Positions 8,953 through 16,622 of a stretch of 64,000 nucleotides of DNA are shown here, piece after piece. Origin of the DNA: CAZWAP01 sp964632005 (GTDB lineage Bacteria; Planctomycetota; Phycisphaerae; Sedimentisphaerales; Anaerobacaceae); NCBI GenBank assembly GCA_964632005.1, contig CAZWAP010000001.1:58342-122341 (forward strand). The letters are read 5' to 3'. The stretch's first letter is position 1. Each line of letters starts with the position of its first letter. The notes under the pieces are model-generated. The model was not told the DNA's origin. It searched no databases and worked only from the letters and a program-made list of their open reading frames with translations. The position numbers and the translations under genes are program-made.

Positions 8953-10251
8953 ATGAAACGTCTGATAATCCTGATGCTAATTATCGGCGGTATCGCGGCC
9001 CTGTGTTTCGGCCGATACGGCGCCCGCAGTTTCTCGCGAAAGACGCCCCGCAAGGTCATTCAGCTCGCCGAGCCCAAGTTAACCGGACCGCTGAGCTTCG
9101 AGGAAGCCCTGGCCAAACGCCGAAGCATCCGCCAGTTTGATAGTCGGCCGCTTTCGTATGCTCAGATCGCCCAGCTGGCATGGGCCGGACAGGGCATAAC
9201 CGATGCCGCAAGAGGACTCCGCACCGCGCCGTCGGCAGGGGCGATTTATCCCATAGACCTCTATTTCGCCACCCCAGAAGGGCTTTTTGTCTATCGGCCA
9301 AGAGAACACAGCCTCGAACAAACCTCCTCCGAAGACATCAGATCGGCCCTGGCCGCAGCCGCCTCTATGCAGGAATTCATCGCGAGAGCTCCCTGCGACA
9401 TCGTGGCGGCTGGCTCGGCCAGAAAGCTCACCGCCCAATTTCGCGATAAGGCAAGGACATATATGCTCCTGGAGGCCGGACACATCGCCCAAAGCATCCA
9501 GTTGCAGGCTGTCTGCCTGGGACTGGGCTCCGTAACCGTGGGAGGAATGAATTCGCGCGATGTGGCCCGGGCCTGCAAGCTGCCAAAGCACGTCGAGGCC
9601 CTCTACATAATCAGTGTGGGCTATCCGTTGACCCGCCCGACCCCTGCAGGCCCCGAGGGACAGAGCACACCTCAACAGGGCCCGTTGGCAGCCGGAAAAA
9701 AGGCAGCGCTCATCATTCCAAGCCGGGATTTCAGCGACGAGGAGCTCACCGGGACAAATCGCGCGCTCGAGGCGGCGGGAGTCCAGACCGTCCTGGTCAG
9801 TTCCCGGCCCGGACCGATAAGGGGTATGCTCGGCAATGTGGTCGAAGCCGATGTCCTCCTCAACGCCCTGCAGATCGATGACTACGACGCCATAGTGTTC
9901 ATCGGCGGACCCGGTGTGCAGGAATACTTCGACAGTGCTCTGGCCAAAAACATCGCCCGCGATGCCGCCGGCAAGCGCAAGGTCGTGGCCGCCATCTCCG
10001 CCGCTCCCACCATCCTCGCCAACGCCGGCGCCCTCCTCGGTCGCCGGGCCACCGCCTTCGCGTCCGAGCGGGAGAAGCTCCAGAAGGCAGGCGCGATCTT
10101 CACCACCGTCCCCGTTGAGTGGGATGCCAACATCATAACTTGCAGCGGGCCGGCCGCCGCACCACTGTTCGGCAGAGCCATCGCCGAGGCCCTCGCCGCC
10201 AGGCAATACCCGGTCCCCCCTCTCGCCCCTCCTGGGCCTCCGCAGGATTGA
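8953..10251 (+). CDS. Membrane-anchored SagB-type nitroreductase fused to a DJ-1/PfpI-like domain
   Basis: The 432-residue protein has three parts. Residues 2-20 form a signal anchor. Residues 45-227 are a SagB-type FMN nitroreductase: AKRRSIRQF, the YAQIAQLAWAGQGI segment, TAPSAGAIYPIDLYF, and LLEAGHIAQSIQLQAVCLGLGSVTVGG. Residues 249-415 look like a DJ-1/PfpI domain: AALIIPSRDFSDEEL, YDAIVFIGGPG, the nucleophile-elbow region VVAAISAAPTILANAGAL, and NIITCSGPAAAPLFGRAI. The elbow cysteine expected in the family is Ser349 here. A ribosome site GGAGG lies ten bases before the ATG. The gene stands alone. An oxidoreductase at the membrane surface is likely; the DJ-1 part may bind rather than catalyse. 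Confidence 0.85.
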   Translation: MKRLIILMLIIGGIAALCFGRYGARSFSRKTPRKVIQLAEPKLTGPLSFEEALAKRRSIRQFDSRPLSYAQIAQLAWAGQGITDAARGLRTAPSAGAIYPIDLYFATPEGLFVYRPREHSLEQTSSEDIRSALAAAASMQEFIARAPCDIVAAGSARKLTAQFRDKARTYMLLEAGHIAQSIQLQAVCLGLGSVTVGGMNSRDVARACKLPKHVEALYIISVGYPLTRPTPAGPEGQSTPQQGPLAAGKKAALIIPSRDFSDEELTGTNRALEAAGVQTVLVSSRPGPIRGMLGNVVEADVLLNALQIDDYDAIVFIGGPGVQEYFDSALAKNIARDAAGKRKVVAAISAAPTILANAGALLGRRATAFASEREKLQKAGAIFTTVPVEWDANIITCSGPAAAPLFGRAIAEALAARQYPVPPLAPPGPPQD

Positions 10252-10276
10252 AAACGCCCGCCGGCCTGCTGCCGGC
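10251..10276 (-). terminator. Possible weak terminator after nadE
   Basis: Read on the minus strand, GCCGGC-AGCAG-GCCGGC forms a six-pair GC stem, then GGGCG and four T. The gap between stem and T tract makes it weak. Confidence 0.3.
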
Positions 10277-10278
10277 TG

Positions 10279-11928
10279 TCACTTCACTTCAACCGCCGGC
10301 ACGTACCGGTTCGTGATGGGAAGCCGACGGTCCTTGCCGAAAGCCTTGGGAGTGATCCGCACGCCCGGCGGAGAAAGCCTCCGCTTATACTCGTTGCGAT
10401 CCACCATCCTGATCACCTTGAGCACTACCTCCAGGGGCAGACCCGATTCTACAAGCTGCCGGGCGGATTTGTCCTCTTCTACGTAACCTTTCAGGATCTT
10501 GTCCAGCAGATCGTAATCGGGCAGAGAGTCCGTATCCTTCTGGTCGGCCCGTAATTCAGCACTGGGCGCCCTTGTGATCACCTCCGCCGGGATGATCTGG
10601 CGCCCGGCCTTCTTGTTTATATGCTCGGCCAGCTGATAAATGAGTGTCTTCGGAACGTCCTTTATAACCGCGAACCCGCCCGCCGTGTCTCCGTAGAGTG
10701 TCGCATACCCGACCGCCGTCTCGCTCTTGTTGCTCGTGGTAAGAACGAGCATCCCGAACTGATTGCTCAGCGACATCAAGATACAGCCCCGAATCCTCGC
10801 CTGCAGATTCTCGTATGCGATACCCTTGCTATCCCAGCCGGGCACCGCCTTCAGTGCCTCGTCGAATTGCGCAAGCACCGGTTCGATCGGAATCGTATGA
10901 AATTCGATCCGCAGGTTCTCCGCCAGCCTCGCAGCGTCGCTTTGAGTCTCGGCACGGTTGAACCGCGAAGGCATCGTAACGCCGGTCACGTTCTCCGCCC
11001 CTAACGCCGCCACCGCGATTGCCGCGGTAACCGACGAATCTATCCCACCGCTAAGACCTACCAGCACCTTCTCGAAGCCGTTCTTCCGGGTGTAATCTCG
11101 TGTCCCGAGCACCAGTGCCCGGTAGATTTCGTCCACGAGGTCCGCTGGCTGCGGCGCCGAAGGCCCCGGCGCCTCGACCACCACCGCCCCCTTACGCCCG
11201 ACCTCGACGTCCGCGATCAATAAGTCCTCCTCGAACGCCGCGGCTCTGGCAACGATCCGGCCCGCCGAGTCGGCGATCATGCTCCGCCCATCGAAGACCA
11301 GCTCATCCTGGCCACCCACCAGATTGCAATAAAAAACCGCACAGCCAAACTCCCTGGCACAACCGCCGACAAGCTCCTCCCTCTTGCTTATCTTGCCTGA
11401 GTGAAAAGGCGAGGCAGAAATGTTCACCACCATATCGATATGCCCGACAGCCCCCAGAAAGCTACGCAGCCACTCGATGTTCCAGATATCGAAGCAGATC
11501 GTAAGGGCCCCCCTCAACCCGCCGACTTCAATGACAACAGGCTCGGTGCCCGGCCGGAAATATCTTTGCTCGTCGAAGACCCCGTAATTCGGAAGCATCC
11601 CTTTCCGGTAGATTCGTCGTACTTTGCCGCCCTTGAGAACCCCAGCGGCATTGTAGATGTCCCCCTCGTGCTCCTCCGCGAAACCCACCACCAGCGTTAT
11701 GTCCCGGCACTCCTCGGCCAGTTTCTCCACCGTCAGCCGGCTGTCCTCCAGAAAGTGCTTCTTGTAAAGAAGGTCTTCCGGCGGATAGCCGCATACGGCC
11801 AGCTCCGGAAATACCAATAGATCCACCCCGCGATCCGCCGCTCGCGCGTAAATATCCCGCATCTTTGCGGCGTTGCCTCTCAGATCGCCCACAACCGCAT
11901 TGAATTGTCCTAAGGCCACCCGGGCCAC
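10279..11928 (-). CDS. nadE: Glutamine-dependent NAD+ synthetase
   Basis: The enzyme makes NAD+ from nicotinic acid adenine dinucleotide, ATP and glutamine. The N-terminal nitrilase-like amidase domain carries the Glu-Lys-Cys triad region (FPELAVCGYPPEDLL, RKGMLPNYGVFDE, ALTICFDIWN). The C-terminal NAD synthetase domain has the P-loop LSGGIDSSVTAAIA, the segment TTSNKSETAVGYATLYGD, and APSAELRADQKDTDSLPDYD. A GTG at 11928 is chosen: GGAGG lies five bases upstream and the protein then begins right at the conserved VALGQFNAVVGDL. A longer frame to 11967 exists. The length of 549 residues is normal. The gene is downstream of the polyprenyl synthase gene, possibly in the same transcript. Confidence 0.95.
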   Translation of the reverse strand: MARVALGQFNAVVGDLRGNAAKMRDIYARAADRGVDLLVFPELAVCGYPPEDLLYKKHFLEDSRLTVEKLAEECRDITLVVGFAEEHEGDIYNAAGVLKGGKVRRIYRKGMLPNYGVFDEQRYFRPGTEPVVIEVGGLRGALTICFDIWNIEWLRSFLGAVGHIDMVVNISASPFHSGKISKREELVGGCAREFGCAVFYCNLVGGQDELVFDGRSMIADSAGRIVARAAAFEEDLLIADVEVGRKGAVVVEAPGPSAPQPADLVDEIYRALVLGTRDYTRKNGFEKVLVGLSGGIDSSVTAAIAVAALGAENVTGVTMPSRFNRAETQSDAARLAENLRIEFHTIPIEPVLAQFDEALKAVPGWDSKGIAYENLQARIRGCILMSLSNQFGMLVLTTSNKSETAVGYATLYGDTAGGFAVIKDVPKTLIYQLAEHINKKAGRQIIPAEVITRAPSAELRADQKDTDSLPDYDLLDKILKGYVEEDKSARQLVESGLPLEVVLKVIRMVDRNEYKRRLSPPGVRITPKAFGKDRRLPITNRYVPAVEVK

Positions 11929-12017
11929 AAATCCCTCCACACCCGAGACCCCAGCCGTCCTTCTCAAAAGGACCAGCCGACAACTGCCCCGGCAAACGTC
12001 AAATCCTTCGGATTACA

Positions 12018-12107
12018 CTACTTGGCCAGCAATTTCTTTACCTCGACCAGCACGACATCAGGCTCGGCGCCCGCATCCTCGACTATCAGAGTCTTGCTCG
12101 TCTCCAT
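12018..12107 (-). CDS. Possible 29-residue small protein downstream of the polyprenyl synthase gene
   Basis: An ATG three bases after the polyprenyl synthase stop opens a 29-codon frame (METSKTLIVEDAGAEPDV then VLVEVKKLLAK). The close spacing would allow translational coupling. The composition looks protein-like, with hydrophobic residues in an alternating pattern, but there is no strong ribosome site and I know no family. It may be a real small protein, a gene remnant or chance. Confidence 0.25.
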   Translation of the reverse strand: METSKTLIVEDAGAEPDVVLVEVKKLLAK

Positions 12108-12110
12108 CGT

Positions 12111-13121
12111 TCACTCGGCGGGACCTTCCGAGGTCTTGTACGCAACATAATTGACCAACTGGTTCAGGCTGTCTTTGTACGCCGAATCGGCGAGCATATC
12201 CAGATGACGCCGGGCAGTCCGCAGGTACGACCAGAGAACATCCCGGGTCCTCGAAAGGGCGTTCGAGTCGGCGAACATGGTTTTCAGTCTTCTTATTAAA
12301 TTGCCCCGGTCGTTTGTTGAGCTGAGCATCTTCTTTATCTCTCGTCTCTCCTCCCGGCCAACGGCGTCGCTAAGAGCCAGCAGAGGCAAAGTAATGTCCC
12401 CGGTTATAACATCCTGACCCGGACACTTGCCCAGATCGACCTCCTCCCCGATAAAGTCCCTGCAATCGTCCATAAGCTGAAAGGCCACGCCAAAGTTCAA
12501 TCCAAACTCTCGTAGCGCCTCTTGGATGTGGTGGTTGTGCTTACCTATTATCGTGCCCGCCTGACAGCACGCCGCGAACAAGGAGGCCGTTTTCTTCTTC
12601 GCAATCAGAATGTAGCTGTCCTTCGAGAGATCAAGGTTGCGCCGCTGGCAGATGTGGATCAGCTCCCCCTCGCACATCGAATGAATCGCCTCGCCCACAC
12701 ACGTAAAGATGCCCGGATCGCCGCTTCTGCCGATGAGTTGAAACGCCTTGGAATACACATAGTCACCCAGCACGATCGAAGCATCCTCTCCGTACTGGAC
12801 GTTGACGGTCGGTTTGCCGTGACGCATCGTTGCCGCGTCGAGAACGTCGTCGTGAATCAAAGACGCAATGTGGATCAGCTCCATCGCCGCTGCAATCGCC
12901 GTAAGCTCGCTACCATCGCAGCCGCCGTTGCCACCCGCCGACGCAGCCCTTTCGCAGAGTATCACAAGCGCTGGCCTTATCCGCTTGCCCGGTGAGGCCA
13001 GCAGGTAGTTGCTCATCGCCAGGATCGAGCGATTCTCCGACTCGTTCAGGCTGAACCCCAGAAAGTCTTCGACCGCTCGAAGGTCTTCAGCTATCGGCTG
13101 ATAAATCTCGTCGAGATTCAC
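12111..13121 (-). CDS. Long-chain polyprenyl diphosphate synthase (trans-isoprenyl diphosphate synthase)
   Basis: The 336-residue product condenses isopentenyl diphosphate units to make the isoprenoid tail of a quinone. Both aspartate-rich motifs are present: LIHDDVLDAATMRHGKPTVN (first, DDVLD) and LMDDCRDFIGEEVDLGK (second), followed by GQDVITGDITLPLLAL. SPGKRIRPALVIL matches the substrate-binding region upstream of the first motif. The protein is the usual length of heptaprenyl/octaprenyl synthases; product length cannot be read with confidence. It begins four bases after the remnant UbiA gene, an arrangement that normally couples tail synthesis to prenyl transfer. A GGGG-TTAG-CCCC inverted repeat in that junction contains the UbiA stop codon. 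Confidence 0.93.
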   Translation of the reverse strand: MNLDEIYQPIAEDLRAVEDFLGFSLNESENRSILAMSNYLLASPGKRIRPALVILCERAASAGGNGGCDGSELTAIAAAMELIHIASLIHDDVLDAATMRHGKPTVNVQYGEDASIVLGDYVYSKAFQLIGRSGDPGIFTCVGEAIHSMCEGELIHICQRRNLDLSKDSYILIAKKKTASLFAACCQAGTIIGKHNHHIQEALREFGLNFGVAFQLMDDCRDFIGEEVDLGKCPGQDVITGDITLPLLALSDAVGREERREIKKMLSSTNDRGNLIRRLKTMFADSNALSRTRDVLWSYLRTARRHLDMLADSAYKDSLNQLVNYVAYKTSEGPAE

Positions 13122-13125
13122 GGGG

Positions 13126-13577
13126 CTAACCCCACAAAAAACCTATACCCAGTGACACAGCGACCACTACGTGCATGGCCGCCGCCGTGTTGACCGCAGC
13201 AAGGAACACCTGCGGATTCTCGTAATCCCGCTCAACCGTCCTGACGCTCCCCGAAACCCACGGCAGCATCATCACAGCAGCCGCCGAAAGCATAGGAATA
13301 ACCCCAAAAATCACGCCCGCACCCAGGAAACAGAATAAACCAGCCAACGAAACCTTCTGAAGAAATAGCGCCCTGCCTGCTCAGCCGTACCACCAGATTC
13401 CGCTTGCCAACCAGCATATCCTGTAATAATCCAGCTTCTCGTTCAGAACCGCCACACAGAATACCGACATCCCGCAGATCAATGAAGCGAAAAATGGCAC
13501 AAACTCCACGGCCCGGACCCGGATGCAGCAGCAACGTTCCCCCCCGAGGATGCCAGGCCGCCCCCCCGTTTGACCTG
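13126..13577 (-). pseudogene. Remnant of a UbiA-family prenyltransferase (3' half, two compensating frameshifts)
   Basis: One minus-strand frame gives VPFFASLICGMSVFCVAVLNEKLDYY and, after an in-frame TGA, a hydrophobic C-terminus ending in GIGFLWG. Between them the conserved UbiA segment GKRNLVVRLSRQGA is found only in a neighbouring frame (about 13420-13373). Joined, NEKLDYY + DMLVGKRNLVVRLSR + LFLQKVSLAGLF reads as the second half of a MenA/UbiA-type protein (NE-x-D-Y-x-D-x-x-x-GKR-x-L-x-V-R-L). Single-base changes near 13421 and 13372 cancel each other. The first half, with the first Asp-rich motif, is missing: a TAA lies at about 13580 and nqrF coding begins at 13621. Poly-C runs at about 13540 and 13560 make sequence errors possible, but the 5' truncation would remain. 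Confidence 0.7.
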
Positions 13578-13620
13578 CTTACCAAACCCGATACAGAAGC
13601 TGGACCTGACGGCCGACTGC

Positions 13621-14706
13621 CTAAAACTCGTCGTAGAATATGTCTTTCGTGCCTTTTTCTTCAAGTACCCTCGTCACCGCTTCGATCATCAGTGGCGGCC
13701 CGCAGAGAAACGCCTGCCGCCGAACCCCAGGCTCCAAGTACTTGTCGACCGAAAGGTGGATAAAGCCTGTCTCTCCGTCCCATTGCTCGCCTTCTTCCAG
13801 TTTGTCCGAGAGCGCGTAAATCACGTGAAAATTCGGGTGCTTCTTCTTGAGCTCCTCGAATTCATCGAGATAGAAAATGTCCCGCGTCGTTCTGCACCCG
13901 AAAAATAGCCAGCATACGCGCTCCGGCCACCTGTCGTAAAGGGTATAGATGATATTCCGCATCGGGGCCATCCCGCAGCCGCCGCCAACGCACACGATCT
14001 CGACCTCCGGGTCCTCATTGAGCCAGAACTCACCGTACGGGCCGGTAAAGTAAACCGTATCGCCCTCCTTCACATTGTGCAGATAGGTTGAGCCGATCCC
14101 GCCCGGGATCAGCCTCACAACGAGCTGCACTATGTCCGGCTGGTAAACGGGGGAGCTGATCGAATACGCCCGGAAAACCGGCCCGTCTGGCGAGGGGGCT
14201 TGAACCTGCACGTACTGGCCCGGCCGGTGGTGAATCTCCGGCGGTTCCACAAGAACAAGCCGAATCTCCTTGATGTCGTACGTCAGGTCCCTCGTGCTTT
14301 CAACCGTGGAGGTGAACATCTTCACGTTCAAAAGATCGCTGGGAATCCGCACGTAAATATCTTCGCGTATCTTCACCTGACAGGCCAGGCGAACGCCTGA
14401 GCGTATCTCCTTCCGGCTCAAGCACGCTAGCTCCGTCGGAAGAACCGGCCCACCGCCCGATAAAACCGTGATCTTGCAGTGCCCGCACGAACCCTTCCCG
14501 CCGCACGCCGAAGGTATGAAGATCCCGTTCGAGTATAGCGCCGACAGCAACGTCTGCCCACCCTCCACCTCCAGCGGCCTCTCACCGGCGTTGATGTCCA
14601 GCTTGCAGATCCCGTAGCTCACCAACAAGCGCTCGGCAACCATAAGACCCCCCGCCAGCGCCACAAACAGACCTGCAAAAGACACGACCGACAGTAGATA
14701 GATCAT
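13621..14706 (-). CDS. nqrF: Na+-translocating NADH:quinone reductase subunit F
   Basis: NqrF takes electrons from NADH and passes them through FAD and a [2Fe-2S] cluster to the membrane subunits. The N-terminal helix (residues 2-24) anchors it. The ferredoxin cluster cysteines are C68, C74, C77 and C109 (SACGGKGSCGHCK ... LACQ). The FAD-binding RAYSISSP and NAD-binding VGGGCGMAPMRNII follow, and the C-terminus ends in IFYDEF as usual. Length 361 is slightly shorter than the Vibrio protein (about 408). It is the last gene of a compact nqrABCDEF operon, nine bases after nqrE. Presence of NqrF, rather than RnfB, marks this complex as Nqr type. Confidence 0.95.
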   Translation of the reverse strand: MIYLLSVVSFAGLFVALAGGLMVAERLLVSYGICKLDINAGERPLEVEGGQTLLSALYSNGIFIPSACGGKGSCGHCKITVLSGGGPVLPTELACLSRKEIRSGVRLACQVKIREDIYVRIPSDLLNVKMFTSTVESTRDLTYDIKEIRLVLVEPPEIHHRPGQYVQVQAPSPDGPVFRAYSISSPVYQPDIVQLVVRLIPGGIGSTYLHNVKEGDTVYFTGPYGEFWLNEDPEVEIVCVGGGCGMAPMRNIIYTLYDRWPERVCWLFFGCRTTRDIFYLDEFEELKKKHPNFHVIYALSDKLEEGEQWDGETGFIHLSVDKYLEPGVRRQAFLCGPPLMIEAVTRVLEEKGTKDIFYDEF

Positions 14707-14715
14707 TGCCTGCCC

Positions 14716-15339
14716 CTATTGGATAGAGACCATCCCCGCAAATCCCATAAACGCCATCGCCAGAACGCCGGTTACAACCATCGCTATCGGAACACCTTCA
14801 AAAGGCTTCGGTACGTTGCTGTATCGCATCTTCTGCCTCAGCCCTGCCAGCATCACGATCGCGACAGCCCAGCCGATCCCAGCACCCAGACCGAAACCCA
14901 TCGACTGAAGAAAATTGTATTTCCTGATGATCATGAACAACGATGCCCCAAGAATAGCGCAGTTCACCGTGATCAAGGGCAAAAATATCCCGAGCGCAAA
15001 GTACAGCTTCGGACTGAATCGCTCCACGAACATCTCGACAAGCTGCACAAAAGCCGCAATAACGGCTATGAACACGATAAACTGGAGATGCCGCAGATCC
15101 TGGGAAATCAAAACGAAATGATCCACCGCATCAGCCGGAACCAGCACGAAATGGTATATCAGGTAGTTGAGCATCGTCGTCATAACCATCACGAATGTCA
15201 CCGCCGTGCCCAGTCCCACCGACGTGCGAATCTGCCCGGAACACGCAATGAATGAGCACATCCCTAAAAAATTCGTCAGCAGGATATTGTTTGTAAATAT
15301 CGCCGCTATGAATATTATCCACGCCGAAGTCTCGCTCAT
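14716..15339 (-). CDS. nqrE: Na+-translocating NADH:quinone reductase subunit E
   Basis: NqrE is a six-helix membrane subunit that, with NqrD, holds an intramembrane iron-sulfur centre. The cysteines expected for it are visible: C28 in LGMCSF and C127 in ITVNCAILG. FTNNILLTNFLG and GFGLGAGIGWAVAI are family landmarks. The 207-residue length is normal. Its ATG overlaps the nqrD stop codon by one base (TAATG), so translation is probably coupled. The closest alternative, RnfA, is less likely given the FLGMCSF context and the NqrF in the same operon. Confidence 0.95.
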   Translation of the reverse strand: MSETSAWIIFIAAIFTNNILLTNFLGMCSFIACSGQIRTSVGLGTAVTFVMVMTTMLNYLIYHFVLVPADAVDHFVLISQDLRHLQFIVFIAVIAAFVQLVEMFVERFSPKLYFALGIFLPLITVNCAILGASLFMIIRKYNFLQSMGFGLGAGIGWAVAIVMLAGLRQKMRYSNVPKPFEGVPIAMVVTGVLAMAFMGFAGMVSIQ

Positions 15340-16004
15340 TACTTCTTCTCCTCAGGCTCCGGGCCTTTGATCGCGTAAAAAATCCCCACCACGATGCCCA
15401 GCGCAAAGAACGCGCCGGGAGCAAGAATCATCAACTGGTTGGGCGTGTACCACTGCTCGCTCAGGACCGTCCTGCCGAATAGCTCGCCCGTGCCCAGTAG
15501 CTCCCGGAAAAAGCCGATGATCGCCAGCACAACCGCGTAGCCCAGGCCGTTGGCCACCCCGTCCACTATCGAAAGAATCGGCGGGTTCTGCAGCGCAAAC
15601 GCCTCGGCACGACCCATAACGATACAGTTCGTGATTATCAAGCCCACGTAAGGACCGAGCTGTTTGGACATATCCCAGTAAAACGCCTTGAGAAACTGGT
15701 CGAAAAGTATAACGAACGTCGCGATGATGCTGACCTCCGCGATCATACGTATCCGGTGCGGTGTGACCTTCCGCAAAAGCGACACAAGAAGATTCGACCC
15801 CACGCATACGAAAATGAGGGCCCCGCCCATCACCAGGGAGTTCTCCAGGCGGTTGGTCACCGCAAGTGCAGAGCAAATGCCCAGTACCTGAATCGCCAGA
15901 GGATTGTTACGCCACACGCCCTCTTTAAGAGTAGCGATACCTTTGCCCCCGCACAGCCCTCTCGGCTCGCATATCCCGCAAGACGGTCCTATGTTCTCTG
16001 CCAT
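15339..16004 (-). CDS. nqrD: Na+-translocating NADH:quinone reductase subunit D, with a cysteine-rich N-terminal extension
   Basis: NqrD pairs with NqrE in the membrane. Core motifs are NNPLAIQVLGICSALAVT, LIITNCIVMGRAEAFA, DGVANGLGYA and GFFRELLGTGELFG. The intramembrane cluster cysteines C44 and C127 are conserved. Unusually, about 20 extra residues precede the core and carry three cysteines close together (C9, C12, C18 in SCGICEPRGLCGGKG), which Vibrio-type NqrD lacks as far as I know. They could bind a metal or reflect lineage variation. The gene starts three bases after nqrC and overlaps nqrE. Total length is 221 residues. Confidence 0.93.
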   Translation of the reverse strand: MAENIGPSCGICEPRGLCGGKGIATLKEGVWRNNPLAIQVLGICSALAVTNRLENSLVMGGALIFVCVGSNLLVSLLRKVTPHRIRMIAEVSIIATFVILFDQFLKAFYWDMSKQLGPYVGLIITNCIVMGRAEAFALQNPPILSIVDGVANGLGYAVVLAIIGFFRELLGTGELFGRTVLSEQWYTPNQLMILAPGAFFALGIVVGIFYAIKGPEPEEKK

Positions 16005-16007
16005 TTG

Positions 16008-16622
16008 CTATTCTTTCCCCTTGGCAATACTTCTTATCGCTTCGTTGAGCATCGCCTGAACCTTTTCGCACGTCAGCGTCGCCCCGCTTATCGCATCCAC
16101 CTTGTTCGGTGCATCTTCGCCCCCGCTGCTGATAACTATTCCAGGATTACCTTTCTCGTCAAAGATTGTTTTGCCGATGAACTGCTCTCGGAACCATCCG
16201 GAAACTATCTCCCCGCCCAGTCCGGGCGTCTCTTCCTGCTCGTAAAACGTGATCCCCCTGATGGTTTTCATATCCGGCTCGAGGGCTAGGAAGCCCTTAA
16301 TCGGCCCCCACAAACCAGGCCCCGAAAACCGCATCGCCACCCCCACGACCTTGCCGCCAGCGTCTCTTGGAGAATATACGTACGTGGTAACCTCGCCGAG
16401 CTCCTGCTCCTGTATGTTTTCATCCCGGATTCGCAGCACCTCCCTGGCCGATGTCTTGGCCGGCAGTGGCACCTTCAACGCAAGCAGGATGTTCAGTGCC
16501 TCCTCGGCCTCGGCATTCGCCTTCTTGTAGGGAGCCGTGAAGCTTGCCGCCAGGGTCAAAAGCAACGCGCACGACGAGCCGAGAACCGCCGCATACCCCA
16601 GGGTATAAACACTACCCTTCAC
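16008..16622 (-). CDS. nqrC: Na+-translocating NADH:quinone reductase subunit C (covalent FMN subunit)
   Basis: NqrC carries an FMN bound through a phosphoester to a threonine, attached by the flavin transferase ApbE. The attachment motif DAISGAT is visible, with the acceptor at about Thr182. One N-terminal helix (YTLGYAAVLGSSCALLLTLAA) anchors a periplasmic FMN-binding domain containing TPGLGGEI. I choose the GTG at 16622 because AGGAGG lies seven bases upstream; a longer frame to 16649 would overlap nqrB by 38 bases. With the GTG the overlap is 11 bases. No apbE gene is in this window, so the flavin transferase must be encoded elsewhere. Confidence 0.93.
   Translation of the reverse strand: MKGSVYTLGYAAVLGSSCALLLTLAASFTAPYKKANAEAEEALNILLALKVPLPAKTSAREVLRIRDENIQEQELGEVTTYVYSPRDAGGKVVGVAMRFSGPGLWGPIKGFLALEPDMKTIRGITFYEQEETPGLGGEIVSGWFREQFIGKTIFDEKGNPGIVISSGGEDAPNKVDAISGATLTCEKVQAMLNEAIRSIAKGKE

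Noticed and set aside
9079..10206. A 375-codon minus-strand open frame
   Set aside because: Antisense to the SagB/DJ-1 gene; Gly/Asp-rich composition typical of a shadow frame.
13381..13383. In-frame TGA in the UbiA remnant as a selenocysteine codon
   Set aside because: The sequence around the TGA in that frame does not match UbiA, whereas the neighbouring frame does, so a frameshift explains it better; no SECIS-like hairpin was recognised.
13232..13585. A 117-codon frame taken as a separate gene
   Set aside because: Only its middle (GKRNLVVRLSRQGA) is meaningful, and that belongs to the frameshifted UbiA remnant; the rest is nonsense.
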